A stretch of 64,000 nucleotides of DNA from Leptospiraceae bacterium (GCA_016708435.1 JADJFV010000035.1:1-64000); one strand, 5' to 3'; counted from the stretch's first letter, positions 26,303 to 36,411 are shown. Notes: a model not told the origin generated them from the sequence alone. Numbers and translations are program-made.

Positions 26303-27374
26303 ATTGGCCCGAGTAGTTTAAATAATTTTTTATCTTATTCACCATTTGAGAAAGGGGAAGTTGCTCTTCCACACCGCCGATTTCGTAAGCAACTTTCGGC
26401 ATTCCGTATATGAGTGCCGACTGTTCACTTTCGCCAATGGTTCTCGATCCAGCTTCTCGCATTGCTAGTAACCCTTTTGCTCCGTCCATTCCCATGCCTG
26501 TCAAAATAACGCCAATTGTCTCACTGGCAAGTTTATTATCAACAATGGAATGAAATAGAACATCCACAGATGGTCTATGTCCGTTAACTTTCTCGGCACG
26601 ATTTAAGCCAACCGTGTGATTAATTCCATTTCTTTTATTTACCACTAAATGAAAGTCTCCCGGTGCAACGTAAATTCTTCCTGTCTGAATTATATCTTGA
26701 TCTTTTGCTTCTCGCACATCAAGTCCGAAATCTTTAGAAACTCCCTTTGAAAAAGTAGCCGTAAATCCTGGCGGCATATGCTGAGTAATCACAATGCATG
26801 GAAAATCTCTAGGCACTGTAGATAGCACCTGACGTATTGCAGTCACTCCACCAGTTGATGCACCAATAGCAATAAGATTGTATTTACTCTTTCCATTTTT
26901 ACCTGCCATAGGATTATTCATGAGTGGCATGGATTTATATTTTAATTGCTTGAGCCATCTATCAATATTGATCGTAGATGCTGTTTTAATCTTTTGAATT
27001 AATTCTGCTTGCGTTGATTCGAGAGTAATCGCTCCACCATCTGGCTTTGTGACAAAGTCAACTGCACCATATTGCATTGCTAAAATTGCTTTCTCTGAAC
27101 CTTCCTCAGTTGTGCTACTGACCATGATCACAGGGATTGGATACTGAGGCATAAGCTTTCGCAAAAATTCCACTCCATCCATGCGAGGCATTTCTACATC
27201 TAGAGTTAAAACATCGGGCTCTTTTTCTGGAATCAGCTCGCTTGCTTCAAAAGGATTTGAAGCTTCTCCTACCACTTCAATGCGCGGATCGGTCGTTATC
27301 ATTTTTCGAATAACATTTCGAACGACTCTTTGGTCGTCCACAATAAATACTTTAATTTTTTTGTTATTGTCCAT
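26295..27374 (-). CDS. cheB: Chemotaxis response regulator / protein-glutamate methylesterase
   Basis: 359 residues. The receiver (VFIVDDQRVVRN, LTLDVEMPRMDG) is followed by the methylesterase with catalytic Ser in IGASTGGVTA, His in ITQHMPPGF and Asp in LTGMGMDGAKG. It removes methyl groups from chemoreceptors to reset adaptation. It overlaps cheA by 11 bases and the next gene by 8. No CheR lies in this cluster; the one at 56730 could serve both. Confidence 0.93.
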   Translation of the reverse strand: MDNNKKIKVFIVDDQRVVRNVIRKMITTDPRIEVVGEASNPFEASELIPEKEPDVLTLDVEMPRMDGVEFLRKLMPQYPIPVIMVSSTTEEGSEKAILAMQYGAVDFVTKPDGGAITLESTQAELIQKIKTASTINIDRWLKQLKYKSMPLMNNPMAGKNGKSKYNLIAIGASTGGVTAIRQVLSTVPRDFPCIVITQHMPPGFTATFSKGVSKDFGLDVREAKDQDIIQTGRIYVAPGDFHLVVNKRNGINHTVGLNRAEKVNGHRPSVDVLFHSIVDNKLASETIGVILTGMGMDGAKGLLAMREAGSRTIGESEQSALIYGMPKVAYEIGGVEEQLPLSQMVNKIKNYLNYSGQYV

Positions 27375-28524
27375 GTGCTGCTTCGGATTCTTTGTTTTCC
27401 TTGTAGTAATTATTAATAAAGAATCTAATGTCTAGAATCATTCCAATATTCCCACTTCCCAGGATTGTGCAACCTGAAAAGCCCTTTGTTCCTTTTAAAT
27501 AATCTGGAATTGGTTTAATTACAACCGATTGATTTCCTACAATTCCATCAAATACTAGGGCTAGCGAATTATTCTTATACTCCACAATAATTACATATAA
27601 AGAATTTTCGTAGTTAGAGTCCTTGTCACTTGAATCGTGATTGAGTAATCTCTCTACGGAGACAACGGGTATTAGCTGCTCTCGGAAGCGAATTACTTTT
27701 TTGTCCTGATCGATATAGTCGATTTTCGATTCTGCCAAATTCAGTGTTTCTTTTACGTCTATTGTGGGGATAATATAGAATACCCCGTTGTAGATTACCA
27801 CCATACCTTCAATGATAGCAATTGTAAGAGGTAGCTTTAGAATGAACGATGCTCCCTGGTCTTTTTTCGTCTTGATTTCAACATCGCCGTTGATCTTTGC
27901 TATATTTCTGCGAACTATATCAAGTCCTACTCCGCGTCCTGAAATATCAGTTACTCTATCACTAGTCGAGAATCCAGGTTGAAAAATAAAATCCCAAATT
28001 CTTTCGTCTTTTAGATTTTCGTCTTCTCCTTCTTTGATTAATCCGCGAGCCATTGCTTTTTTCAAAATTCTATCTCTATCTAAGCCTGCACCATCATCAG
28101 AAATAATAATCCATACTTCATTTCCTGAATGCATTGCTTCAATCTTGATATGTCCGGATTCTGCTTTGCCCTTGGCTAATCTCTCTTTGCCTGTTTCCAA
28201 TCCATGATCGATACAGTTGCGGATAATATGAACTAGAGGATCTGTTAATATTTCAAGGGCATTCTTATCAATTTCTGTTTCTTTTCCCGTAACTTGAAGA
28301 CCCACTTTCTTTCCTGTTTTTTGTGCTAAGTCTCGAACAAGTCGTTCCATTTTATTAAACAAACCTTCGAGGGTAATCATCCTTAGCTGCAAGGATACTT
28401 CTTGTAGATTACGGACTACTTTACGTAAATAGGAAGATTGAATAGAAAAGTTCGGAAGATCTAGTTCTTTGATGTCTGGATTTTGAGTTACAAGAGATTC
28501 AGCTATCACTAGCTCACCAATCAT
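27364..28524 (-). CDS. cheA: CheA, C-terminal half (dimerisation, kinase, CheW-like)
   Basis: 386 residues. It starts inside the dimerisation region (MIGELVIAESLV), then the kinase domain (HIIRNCIDHGLETGKER, ISDDGAGLDRDRI, FSTSDRVTDISGRGVGLDIV) and a CheW-like end (IVEYKNNSLALVFDGIVGNQ). The N-terminal phosphotransfer half is in the next gene in another frame. The ATG overlaps that gene's end by 11 bases. Either a frameshifted cheA or two coupled polypeptides; the join at 28569-28574 is an A-run, so a lost base is likely. Confidence 0.85.
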   Translation of the reverse strand: MIGELVIAESLVTQNPDIKELDLPNFSIQSSYLRKVVRNLQEVSLQLRMITLEGLFNKMERLVRDLAQKTGKKVGLQVTGKETEIDKNALEILTDPLVHIIRNCIDHGLETGKERLAKGKAESGHIKIEAMHSGNEVWIIISDDGAGLDRDRILKKAMARGLIKEGEDENLKDERIWDFIFQPGFSTSDRVTDISGRGVGLDIVRRNIAKINGDVEIKTKKDQGASFILKLPLTIAIIEGMVVIYNGVFYIIPTIDVKETLNLAESKIDYIDQDKKVIRFREQLIPVVSVERLLNHDSSDKDSNYENSLYVIIVEYKNNSLALVFDGIVGNQSVVIKPIPDYLKGTKGFSGCTILGSGNIGMILDIRFFINNYYKENKESEAAHGQ

Positions 28525-29245
28525 GTCTAGTAGGTAATCTAATTTCTCTGTTTCGATTCGAATGTCTCTTTTTTACTGTAGCTTGTCCATTCGAATTACC
28601 GTTATTTGCCTCTATAGTATTTTGAATCTTTTTTTCTAAAACAGGATTTTCTTGCGTGGCTCTCTCTGTAATATGTTTATCTAACTTATCAGATTCTGAA
28701 TTTTCCGGAGTAGGGGCAGGTTCATTCGAAACTGGCAACTCCTTATTATCCTCTTCTGTTATTGGAGTATCAGAAAGCACAATTTTCTTTTTGAAGATTC
28801 CAAACCTAGGCTCTTCTTTCTTTGGCTCTGAAGACTCTGCTTTTAGATTTTCTTTTATATAGAAGAGTCGGGGAATTAAAGTATCCGCCTTCTCTTTATA
28901 CATTGTATCTGTTTTGTTTTCGTTTAAATTTGTGAATATTTCGTATAGAGTATCTCTTGCTTCCATGAAGAGCTGAATCATTTTTTGATCAAGAAGAGAA
29001 TTGTCATTTCTTACAATCTCTAATAATGATTCTGCTGAATGCGATAGGTTTACTATCACATTGAAATTGAAAAATCCCGCATTTCCTTTGAGTGTATGGA
29101 AATAGCGGAATAATGAATTTACCTTATCTGCGTCAACCGTTGACTCAGTTAAACTTTTTTCCAATTGGATCAGAATTGCTTCTGCTTTATCCAATATCTC
29201 TTGTGAATCAAGCACAAGGTCTGAAAGTTCATTTTCTCCAAGCAT
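28514..29245 (-). CDS. cheA: CheA, N-terminal half (HPt domain and linker)
   Basis: 243 residues. The phosphotransfer domain has the His in FRYFHTLKGNAGFF near 50, followed by a long acidic linker. The last ~16 residues (KRHSNRNREIRLPTRHDW) are out of frame: the other frame reads DIRIETEKLDYLLDMIGEL, the normal CheA continuation. The shift needed is +1 or -2 at the six-A run 28569-28574. It receives signal from CheW and the chemoreceptors upstream. Confidence 0.83.
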   Translation of the reverse strand: MLGENELSDLVLDSQEILDKAEAILIQLEKSLTESTVDADKVNSLFRYFHTLKGNAGFFNFNVIVNLSHSAESLLEIVRNDNSLLDQKMIQLFMEARDTLYEIFTNLNENKTDTMYKEKADTLIPRLFYIKENLKAESSEPKKEEPRFGIFKKKIVLSDTPITEEDNKELPVSNEPAPTPENSESDKLDKHITERATQENPVLEKKIQNTIEANNGNSNGQATVKKRHSNRNREIRLPTRHDW

Positions 29246-29253
29246 TGTAGAAC

Positions 29254-29745
29254 CTAAGCAATTCCTTTTACATCTTTCTCATGAATAAACTTATTCAGGT
29301 CGATTAATATTTTCAATGTATCGCCTGACTTTCCAATGGAATCGACGAATCGTTCCATATTTGCTTCTTCAAATCCGGGTGAAGGCTCAATGCAATCTTT
29401 TGGAATTTTTAAAACTTCTTTAACTCCATCGACGATAAGCCCTGCACTTAGATTGTTAAAATTCATAATCAATATGCAGGTGAATTCGGTATAGTCTATC
29501 TTGGGTAAACCGAATCTTAGCCGCACATCAATGACGGGAATAATCTTCCCTCGAAGGTTAATTACTCCCTTAACATATTCAGGTAAGTTTGGAACAAAAG
29601 TCACAGGTTGAAATGCAATGATTTCAATCAAGTAACGAATCTCTATTCCATATTCTCTTCCATCAATGAAAAAGATAATATATAAATCTTCCATCGTATC
29701 CTGTGAGTCTTCCTCTATTTCTTCATCTATTATTGCTGTTACCAT
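29254..29745 (-). CDS. cheW: CheW coupling protein
   Basis: 163 residues. A CheW fold is seen in YIIFFIDGREYGIEI, VPNLPEYVKGVINLRGKIIP and AGLIVDGVKEVLKI. It links chemoreceptors to CheA in the array. An acidic N-terminal tail (DEEIEEDSQDTMED) precedes the domain. It lies between cheA (8 bases) and the first chemoreceptor gene (10 bases). Confidence 0.92.
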   Translation of the reverse strand: MVTAIIDEEIEEDSQDTMEDLYIIFFIDGREYGIEIRYLIEIIAFQPVTFVPNLPEYVKGVINLRGKIIPVIDVRLRFGLPKIDYTEFTCILIMNFNNLSAGLIVDGVKEVLKIPKDCIEPSPGFEEANMERFVDSIGKSGDTLKILIDLNKFIHEKDVKGIA

Positions 29746-29755
29746 AAACTTCTCC

Positions 29756-32467
29756 TTATTTCAGTTCAATTCTTCTTTTTGCGGTTGTCTGCGCGTCTCT
29801 TTTCTTATCATCTCTTGTTTTTTTGATATTAAATCTTTTTACCATATTTTGAAATGCTTCTGCTTGGCTCGACAACTCAAGACTAGCCGCAGAACTTTCT
29901 TCCGCTGTTGCGGCTGCACTCATAGTCACCTGTGAAATCTGATTGACGCCAGCAGTGGTCTCTACAACGGAAGAAGATTGTTCGACAGATGCTGTTGCAA
30001 TGTCTTTTACAAGATCAGTAACTTCTACAACACCAGCTGTCATCTTATTCAATTCGTTTGCAGTTCTTCCCGCAATGTCCATACCAGAGCGAACTGTTTT
30101 AATTGAGCCTTCAATCATCTTAGTGGTTTCTTTCGCAGCATTGGCACTACGAGATGCGAGGTTACGGACTTCTTCTGCAACTACGTTAAATCCTTTTCCA
30201 TGTTGTCCTGCACGTGCTGCTTCTACAGCGGCGTTTAATGCGAGTATGTTTGTTTGGAATGCAATTGCATCAATTTCTTTGATAATCTTAGCAATGTTTT
30301 CAGAAGTTTCACTGATTTCTTCCATTGCTTTGAGCATCCCTTTCATTTCGTTATTGCTTGATACTGCTTGGTCTTTTACATTGAGAGCACGATAACTTGC
30401 ATTCTTCGCATTATTGGCATTATCCTTAGCTTTGAGTTCTATGAGAGAGAGAGTAGCAGTAATTTCTTCTATACTACTCGCTTGCTCATTTGATCCTTGT
30501 GAAAGAGATTGACTCGAATCAGCAACTTGTCTGGAGCTAACAAAGATTTGCTCCGATGCATCCATGATCTCTCCGATCAAGTCATTGAAAGATTCAATGA
30601 TAAGTTTTAAGGCTTCTTTGATTTCCGCAAAATCACCATTAAACTCTTTTTTTATTTCAACAGTTAAGTCGCCCGCCGACATAGAAGAAAGAACTCTAGA
30701 AATTTCTCCCACATATTCATTGAGTGTTCCGAGACTTGAGTTGAGCGCATTCTTAAGAATTGCATGGTCACCTTTATAGTCTCCGGTAACTTTGGATTTT
30801 AAATTTCCTTTAGACAACTCCACTAATACGTTAGTCGCTTCCTGAGTCGGAAGAATTAGAGCGTCTAACGTTTGATTAATTCCTTCGACTACTTTTCGGA
30901 AATCGCCTTTGTGCTTTGATGCATCTGCTCTTGTTGAAAGTTTACCTTCAATGCCTGCGCGGGAAAGCATATTAGCATCTGTCACTAAAAGTGTAAGTGC
31001 TTGAACGGTTTGCTCAAGTGATACATAAATTTTTTCATATTGCTCTTTAACCAATTTAGTATCTTGATCTGATTCTTCTGGTTTGATGGCAATACTTGTA
31101 TTTCCATTCTCCAATTTCCCTAATGCGTCAACTAATTTTGTAACTTCTTTGATTTGGTATTCTCCAATCTTTTTGGAAACTCCCATCGCATTTTTAATTT
31201 GGGTTTGATCCATTACAACTTCAAAGGCAGCAACAACTTCTCCCTTTTCGTTCTTGATAGGAACGGCAGAATAATTAATATCTAAGACTAAATTTCCAGG
31301 TCTTGCTACGTTATCTCGCGCAATATTTCGATTATCCCGCATTGTCAAATAACAGGCACAATTTTCCGTTTTACAGTCATTCGTCTTAAAATGATCAAAG
31401 CATTTTGTTCCGACGAGTTCCTTACCCGTGCGTCCATTTAATTTTGCACCGGCGGAATTCATATAAAGAACATTGTATTCCTTGTCAATAATCATTGCTG
31501 GAATTGGCATTTGATCTAGAAATCCAACTAATGAATCAATCGTCTTATTAACCCCTTCTAGAATACTCTTAAAATCACCAATATAAGAATCGATCTTGGC
31601 TCTTGTGCTTAGTCTTCCTTCTATAGCTGCTTTAGAAAGCATATTAGTTTCTGTAAGCATTGTCTGAAACATATTCATCAATCGATTCAAGGCTTCTGAT
31701 GTTTTGCCCATCTCATCATTATGAGTAACTTGTAATCTAGAAGAAAAATCGCCTTTTGATTCTAAACCAACAACAAAAATATTTATATCAGAAATAAATT
31801 GATCCATTCTTGAAGTAATGCGATTGATGCTCTTCGTGGTAAAAATCGTAACGAGTATGATGATGATTGTCGCAAGAATGGAAATGATAGAAAAGGCTAA
31901 AAATATTTTCTTTACACTTGCATCTGTCTTTGCGCCTTCTGAAGTAATAATATCTTTTTGGTAATCACTGAAACTTGCTACTGCTTTTGAAAGATCATGC
32001 TGTCTTGGTCTTAGTTCTGATAGAAGTAATTTCTTTGCCTCTTCTTTTTTGCCACTATCGAATAAATCTAAATACTGATTTAAAGTCTCTACATATGCAC
32101 TTCTCGTCTTCATTACATCGGCTAATAATTCTTTTCCTCTTTCGCGTCTAACTACAGTCTTTAAATATTCAATGATCCTTGGATTCTTTTCGTCTCTGAT
32201 ATTAATAATAATATCTCTTTCCTTCTGAATTTCTTTTATATCTTCCAGTAAAAGTATACTTCTAGTGGAACGGGCTGTCTGATTAATATTATTATTCATT
32301 TCATGCAAAGTTAGAATCTTTGGAATTCTATCATTGACAATATCATTGACCGAATGCTGAATTTCGTTTAATCCAAATAAATTATATATTGCTGTTCCCA
32401 AGAATAAGAAAAGCACTCCTATAAAACTAAAAATAAGCTTAGATTTAATTGATAATTTTTGAAACAT
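29756..32467 (-). CDS. Methyl-accepting chemotaxis protein with PAS and Cys-rich segment
   Basis: 903 residues. The first helix (about 12-30) and a second near 190-210 enclose a four-helix-bundle type periplasmic domain. A HAMP follows, then a PAS domain (PIPAMIIDKEYNVLYMNSAG) with four clustered cysteines in CFDHFKTNDCKTENCACYL, a possible metal or redox site. HAMP-like repeats (STRADASKHKGDFRKVVEG) precede the signalling tip (EIDAIAFQTNILALNAAVEAA). The last ~360 residues are nearly identical to the next receptor, even in DNA. Confidence 0.9.
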   Translation of the reverse strand: MFQKLSIKSKLIFSFIGVLFLFLGTAIYNLFGLNEIQHSVNDIVNDRIPKILTLHEMNNNINQTARSTRSILLLEDIKEIQKERDIIINIRDEKNPRIIEYLKTVVRRERGKELLADVMKTRSAYVETLNQYLDLFDSGKKEEAKKLLLSELRPRQHDLSKAVASFSDYQKDIITSEGAKTDASVKKIFLAFSIISILATIIIILVTIFTTKSINRITSRMDQFISDINIFVVGLESKGDFSSRLQVTHNDEMGKTSEALNRLMNMFQTMLTETNMLSKAAIEGRLSTRAKIDSYIGDFKSILEGVNKTIDSLVGFLDQMPIPAMIIDKEYNVLYMNSAGAKLNGRTGKELVGTKCFDHFKTNDCKTENCACYLTMRDNRNIARDNVARPGNLVLDINYSAVPIKNEKGEVVAAFEVVMDQTQIKNAMGVSKKIGEYQIKEVTKLVDALGKLENGNTSIAIKPEESDQDTKLVKEQYEKIYVSLEQTVQALTLLVTDANMLSRAGIEGKLSTRADASKHKGDFRKVVEGINQTLDALILPTQEATNVLVELSKGNLKSKVTGDYKGDHAILKNALNSSLGTLNEYVGEISRVLSSMSAGDLTVEIKKEFNGDFAEIKEALKLIIESFNDLIGEIMDASEQIFVSSRQVADSSQSLSQGSNEQASSIEEITATLSLIELKAKDNANNAKNASYRALNVKDQAVSSNNEMKGMLKAMEEISETSENIAKIIKEIDAIAFQTNILALNAAVEAARAGQHGKGFNVVAEEVRNLASRSANAAKETTKMIEGSIKTVRSGMDIAGRTANELNKMTAGVVEVTDLVKDIATASVEQSSSVVETTAGVNQISQVTMSAAATAEESSAASLELSSQAEAFQNMVKRFNIKKTRDDKKRDAQTTAKRRIELK

Positions 32468-32479
32468 TTTTAAACTCCT

Positions 32480-32505
32480 TAGAGGATAAATTAACTTATC
32501 CTCTA
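32480..32505 (-). promoter_or_regulatory. Hairpin next to the ribosome site of the second receptor gene
   Basis: tagaggataa and ttatcctcta are perfect 10-bp arms with a 6-base loop in the gap between the two receptor genes. On the minus strand it ends right at the AAGGAG (32475-32480) of the gene starting at 32467, so it could dampen translation. No T-run follows, so it is not a typical terminator. Confidence 0.45.
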
Positions 32506-32530
32506 CAACTTTTTTATATTCCCGTTTTCA

Positions 32531-35500
32531 TTATTTGAGGTTAATCTTTCTTTTCCCCGTTGTTAGCGGTGCTTCTTTCTTTTTTTCCTCTTTTCCCCTT
32601 TTGATATTGAAACGTTTTACCATATTTTGAAATGCTTCTGCTTGGCTCGACAACTCAAGACTAGCCGCAGAACTTTCTTCTGCTGTTGCGGCTGCACTCA
32701 TAGTCACCTGCGAAATCTGATTGATGCCAGAGGTCGTCTCTACAACAGAAGAAGATTGCTCCATAGATGCCGCTGCAATGTCTTTCACCAGGTCTGTCAC
32801 TTCTACAACACCTGCAGTCATCTTGTTTAATTCGCCTGCAGTTCTTCCCGCAATGTCCATACCAGAACGAACAGTTTTAATTGAACCTTCAATCATCTTA
32901 GTAGTTTCTTTTGCAGCATTGGCACTACGAGATGCGAGGTTACGGACTTCTTCTGCAACTACATTAAAACCTTTTCCATGTTGTCCTGCACGTGCTGCTT
33001 CTACAGCGGCGTTTAATGCGAGTATGTTTGTTTGGAATGCAATTGCATCAATTTCTTTGATAATCTTAGCAATGTTTTCGGATGTTTCGCTAATTTCTTC
33101 CATTGCTTTGAGCATCCCTTTCATTTCGTTATTGCTTGATACTGCTTGGTCTTTTACATTGAGAGCGCGATCACTAGCATTCTTCGCATTATTGGCATTA
33201 TCCTTAGCTTTGAGTTCTATGACAGCAAGAGTAGCAGTTATTTCTTCTACACTGCTTGCTTGTTCGTTAGAGCCTTGTGAGAGAGATTGGCTGGAGTCGG
33301 CAACTTGCCTAGAGCTAATAAAGATTTGCTCCGATGCATCGATGATTTCCCCGATCAAATCATTGAACGATTCAATGATAAGCTTTAAAGCTTCTTTGAT
33401 TTCCGCAAAATCACCATTAAACGCTTTCTTAATCTCGATAGTTAAGTCGCCCGAAGACATGGAAGACAAGACTCTGGAAATTTCTCCCACATATTCATTT
33501 AAAGTTTCGAGACTGGAATTTAAAGCATTCTTGATGATGGCATGATCGCCTTTGTAATCACCGTTGACTCTTGCACTTAGATTTCCTTTGGCTAATTCCA
33601 ATAATACGTTGGAGGATTCCTGCATTGGACTGATTACAGCGTCTAATGTCTGATTAACCCCTTCGACTACTTTTCGGAAATCGCCTTTGTGTTTTGATGC
33701 ATCTGCTCTTGTTGAAAGCTTACCTTCAATAGCCGCGCGGGAAAGCATATTAGCATCGGCAACTAGTTCTTTCAGTGCATTTCGAATGGCAACGTTACTC
33801 TTTGCCATGATGTCTTTATCTGACATGACTTTTATTTCGACATCTAAATTTCCCTCCGCTAAACTTTGAACAACGGCGGCATCATGTTGGGTATTTGCAA
33901 TCATACTTTGGATATTCTTGAATAGGGAGTCTCCTTGTGATCTCATTTCAATTCTGACTTCTGTATTTCCAATAGATAGAGAAGAGGCTACATTGGTAAG
34001 CAGACTTTCAGAGTCAATGAGTAGGTTTAAGTTATTCTTAATAGTATTAAAATCTCCATTATAACTCTCTGTAATTTTGGGAGGAATAATTCCTTTAGAG
34101 ATTTTGTCTACATAATCAGCGGCAACGTTTAAAGGTGTAATAACTGCGTCTAATGTAGCGTTAACCCCTTCGACAATTTTACGGAAGTCTCCTTTGTGTT
34201 TGGTTGCATCGGCACGCGTAGCTAATTGACCTTTGACAGCAGCATCTGCCAATTTTCCAGCATCACTAATCAACGCTTTTAGGTTCAGTCGGACTTGATC
34301 AATTATTTCATTGATGAAAGCTTTTTTGCCAGGTAGCTTATCAATATTTGCCTCAAAATTTCCTTCTCCAAATTCTTTAAAAATTCCCATTGCTCTTTTT
34401 TTAACGCTAATATGGTCAAATACCATTTTATTGATACCAGTAACCATTTCTTGGTATGCACCTTGGAATTTTGAAACGTCAATTTTTACATCAATGTCTC
34501 CCAGTTCATGCTGTTTGGACATATCATTCATGGATTCAATAATACCCAAAAGGGAGCCAATGCAAGTGTTGAGATTATTTTTGATAGTGTTAAAATCTCC
34601 GTTGTAGGTATCGGTGATTTTGGAAGGGATATTTCCTTTGGATATTTTATCTACATAATCTGCGGCAACATTTAAAGGTCCAATCACAGCGTCTAATGTC
34701 TTATTAACCCCTTCTACAACCTTTCTAAAGTCACCGGGATAACGAGAAATATCTGCACGAGTAGAAAGTTTTCCCTGAATGGCAGATTCTGTAAGTAACA
34801 TAGTATCTTTTTTCATATTCTCTAGCATTGCTAACAAACTACTGAGTGAGTTAGCGACCTCTGCTACTTCATCCTTGGAGGTTGAATCTACTTTAATAGA
34901 AAATTCTCCTTCTTTTTCCACTTTGCGAATAGCAAGGAGTAGAGCGGCTAACGGTTTCGTAATAGAATTTGAAGTCATGTAACTGAAGAAGATAGAAAAA
35001 AGAATAGCGATAGACGATATAACTAGCACATAGGAACTCGCTTTTTGAGAATCATTGAGTGACTCTTGATTGGCAGTAGTAGACAGCTCTGTTTCATATA
35101 CGATTAAATCTTTTACCGCTTTCAAATATTGCTGCTGAGTAACTGAGAATTGAGGTAAAGTATCTTTTGCTCCTTTGTAGTCGCCTACTTCTAATTGCGA
35201 AATGTATTTGTCCTGATAGGGAATGAATTTTGTTCTTGCATCGGCTAATTCCTGTATGCCAAATCTTTCCTTTTCCGTATTTGCATTTTCACGGAGAAAC
35301 TGAATATCTTGCACATTGCCTGAACGGTTTTGCAGAATTCTATCTTTTGCAAGCAATACTTCTTCTCTCGATTCTTTTAGTGTTGCGCTGAGTAGGTAAA
35401 TTGTATTTTCATTGACGCGGTCAATAATATTATTGCTTCGGACAACTTTAGGTGAATACACTTTGGTAATTTTCTCCAAACTTCCTCCCAAATGACTCAT

Positions 35501-35596
35501 CAAATAGAACACAATAGTGCTTAGTATGACGAGGAAAAATATAACTAATCCATATCCCAGCCTAAGCTTCGTTGAAATTTTTAAATCCTCTAACAT
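32531..35596 (-). CDS. Large methyl-accepting chemotaxis protein with poly-HAMP repeats
   Basis: 1021 residues. Two membrane helices (about 13-33 and 185-205) enclose a four-helix-bundle sensor. Then a long chain of HAMP-like units follows; the phrase STRAD...GDFRKVVEGVNKTLDAVI occurs three times (near 285, 460 and 635). The signalling tip is EIDAIAFQTNILALNAAVEAA. It is first in the operon. The chain of HAMP units suggests a long relay between sensor and tip, as in poly-HAMP receptors. Confidence 0.9.
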   Translation of the reverse strand: MLEDLKISTKLRLGYGLVIFFLVILSTIVFYLMSHLGGSLEKITKVYSPKVVRSNNIIDRVNENTIYLLSATLKESREEVLLAKDRILQNRSGNVQDIQFLRENANTEKERFGIQELADARTKFIPYQDKYISQLEVGDYKGAKDTLPQFSVTQQQYLKAVKDLIVYETELSTTANQESLNDSQKASSYVLVISSIAILFSIFFSYMTSNSITKPLAALLLAIRKVEKEGEFSIKVDSTSKDEVAEVANSLSSLLAMLENMKKDTMLLTESAIQGKLSTRADISRYPGDFRKVVEGVNKTLDAVIGPLNVAADYVDKISKGNIPSKITDTYNGDFNTIKNNLNTCIGSLLGIIESMNDMSKQHELGDIDVKIDVSKFQGAYQEMVTGINKMVFDHISVKKRAMGIFKEFGEGNFEANIDKLPGKKAFINEIIDQVRLNLKALISDAGKLADAAVKGQLATRADATKHKGDFRKIVEGVNATLDAVITPLNVAADYVDKISKGIIPPKITESYNGDFNTIKNNLNLLIDSESLLTNVASSLSIGNTEVRIEMRSQGDSLFKNIQSMIANTQHDAAVVQSLAEGNLDVEIKVMSDKDIMAKSNVAIRNALKELVADANMLSRAAIEGKLSTRADASKHKGDFRKVVEGVNQTLDAVISPMQESSNVLLELAKGNLSARVNGDYKGDHAIIKNALNSSLETLNEYVGEISRVLSSMSSGDLTIEIKKAFNGDFAEIKEALKLIIESFNDLIGEIIDASEQIFISSRQVADSSQSLSQGSNEQASSVEEITATLAVIELKAKDNANNAKNASDRALNVKDQAVSSNNEMKGMLKAMEEISETSENIAKIIKEIDAIAFQTNILALNAAVEAARAGQHGKGFNVVAEEVRNLASRSANAAKETTKMIEGSIKTVRSGMDIAGRTAGELNKMTAGVVEVTDLVKDIAAASMEQSSSVVETTSGINQISQVTMSAAATAEESSAASLELSSQAEAFQNMVKRFNIKRGKEEKKKEAPLTTGKRKINLK

Positions 35597-36411
35597 TTTG
35601 AAATCCTCTTGTTTGCTAATTTTTATATATATGTAGAAAATTAAAATATCAGATTATAAATGAAAGAAAATAAATAAATTATTCTGAATTCGTGATATTT
35701 ATCATAGTTCTTGCCTTGCAAAGTTGGATTTTTAAAGATTACTTGAGATGAACACATATGAACACGGATAAAAGATAAGATAGTCTTATGCAAAAAAATG
35801 GGAATGAGGAAAAGCGCACAGAGTTTTTTTTTCGGGCTTACTGGTAAATTTTACGCAATAGAGCTTTTTTAAAAATAGAATAATCTTTGTTTTGATACTG
35901 GCTAATAAGTTCATACGTATAATTTCCTTGCTTCACTCATCTCACCCCAATTTTATATAAGTTGCGGTATATGCCTGCTTTGTCCTGAGGCTGTGTAAAA
36001 AGAAGATTTTCCCACGCAAAGCCGCGAAGGCGCAAAGAATAGAGTTATGCCTTGTAGTAAAAATGTCCTTTCCTTCGCTCAGGACAGGCTGGCTCAGGAT
36101 GATGAGGCTAATGCTGTTTAAACGCTTTGTATAAGATAACGTTTTATCAAACATAGGGTAGCGATAGGTTCAAAGCTATACTCAATATAGGTTCCCTATG
36201 CCCCCTGAACCCATATTTAAGGTATAAGGGAACCCATTCCTACCCTATGTTATGTGCATCGTCTTCTTATAGGATGGTAAAAGGAAACTACTTAGGTATG
36301 GGGAGTTAAGCTATTGGAAGAAGAAAACTTGAATAATTTGGCATCGGCTACTTTCTTTTTCCCTTGTCGGCAAACGGGAAAGTAGAATTCTAGTTTAGAA
36401 GGAGTTTTGCA
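35597..36411. other. Gene-free stretch of about 800 bases
   Basis: No supported gene. The first half is AT-rich leader of the receptor operon. The phrase cacgcaaagccgcgaaggcgcaaag near 36013-36040 is a common intergenic fragment. A large palindrome fills 36131-36270. A 70-codon minus-strand frame at 35942-36154 crosses these repeats and shows no family features. Confidence 0.5.
36131..36270. repeat. 140-bp imperfect palindrome
   Basis: The arms 36131-36171 and 36230-36270 are about 41 bases each. The best block is aacatagggtag paired with ctaccctatgtt, followed by aggttc / gaaccc-type pairing, and the outer ends ataagataacg / cgtcttcttat also match. The middle repeats ataggttccctat. No target duplication is visible and no ORF fits. 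Confidence 0.6.

Noticed and set aside
28560..28580. Programmed -1 frameshift at A AAA AAG in cheA
   Set aside because: The heptamer is in the right frame for a -1 slip, but the -1 frame meets a stop after about ten codons. The CheA continuation needs +1 or -2.
35942..36154. 70-codon minus-strand ORF
   Set aside because: It crosses common intergenic repeats and the palindrome, and has no ribosome site or family features.
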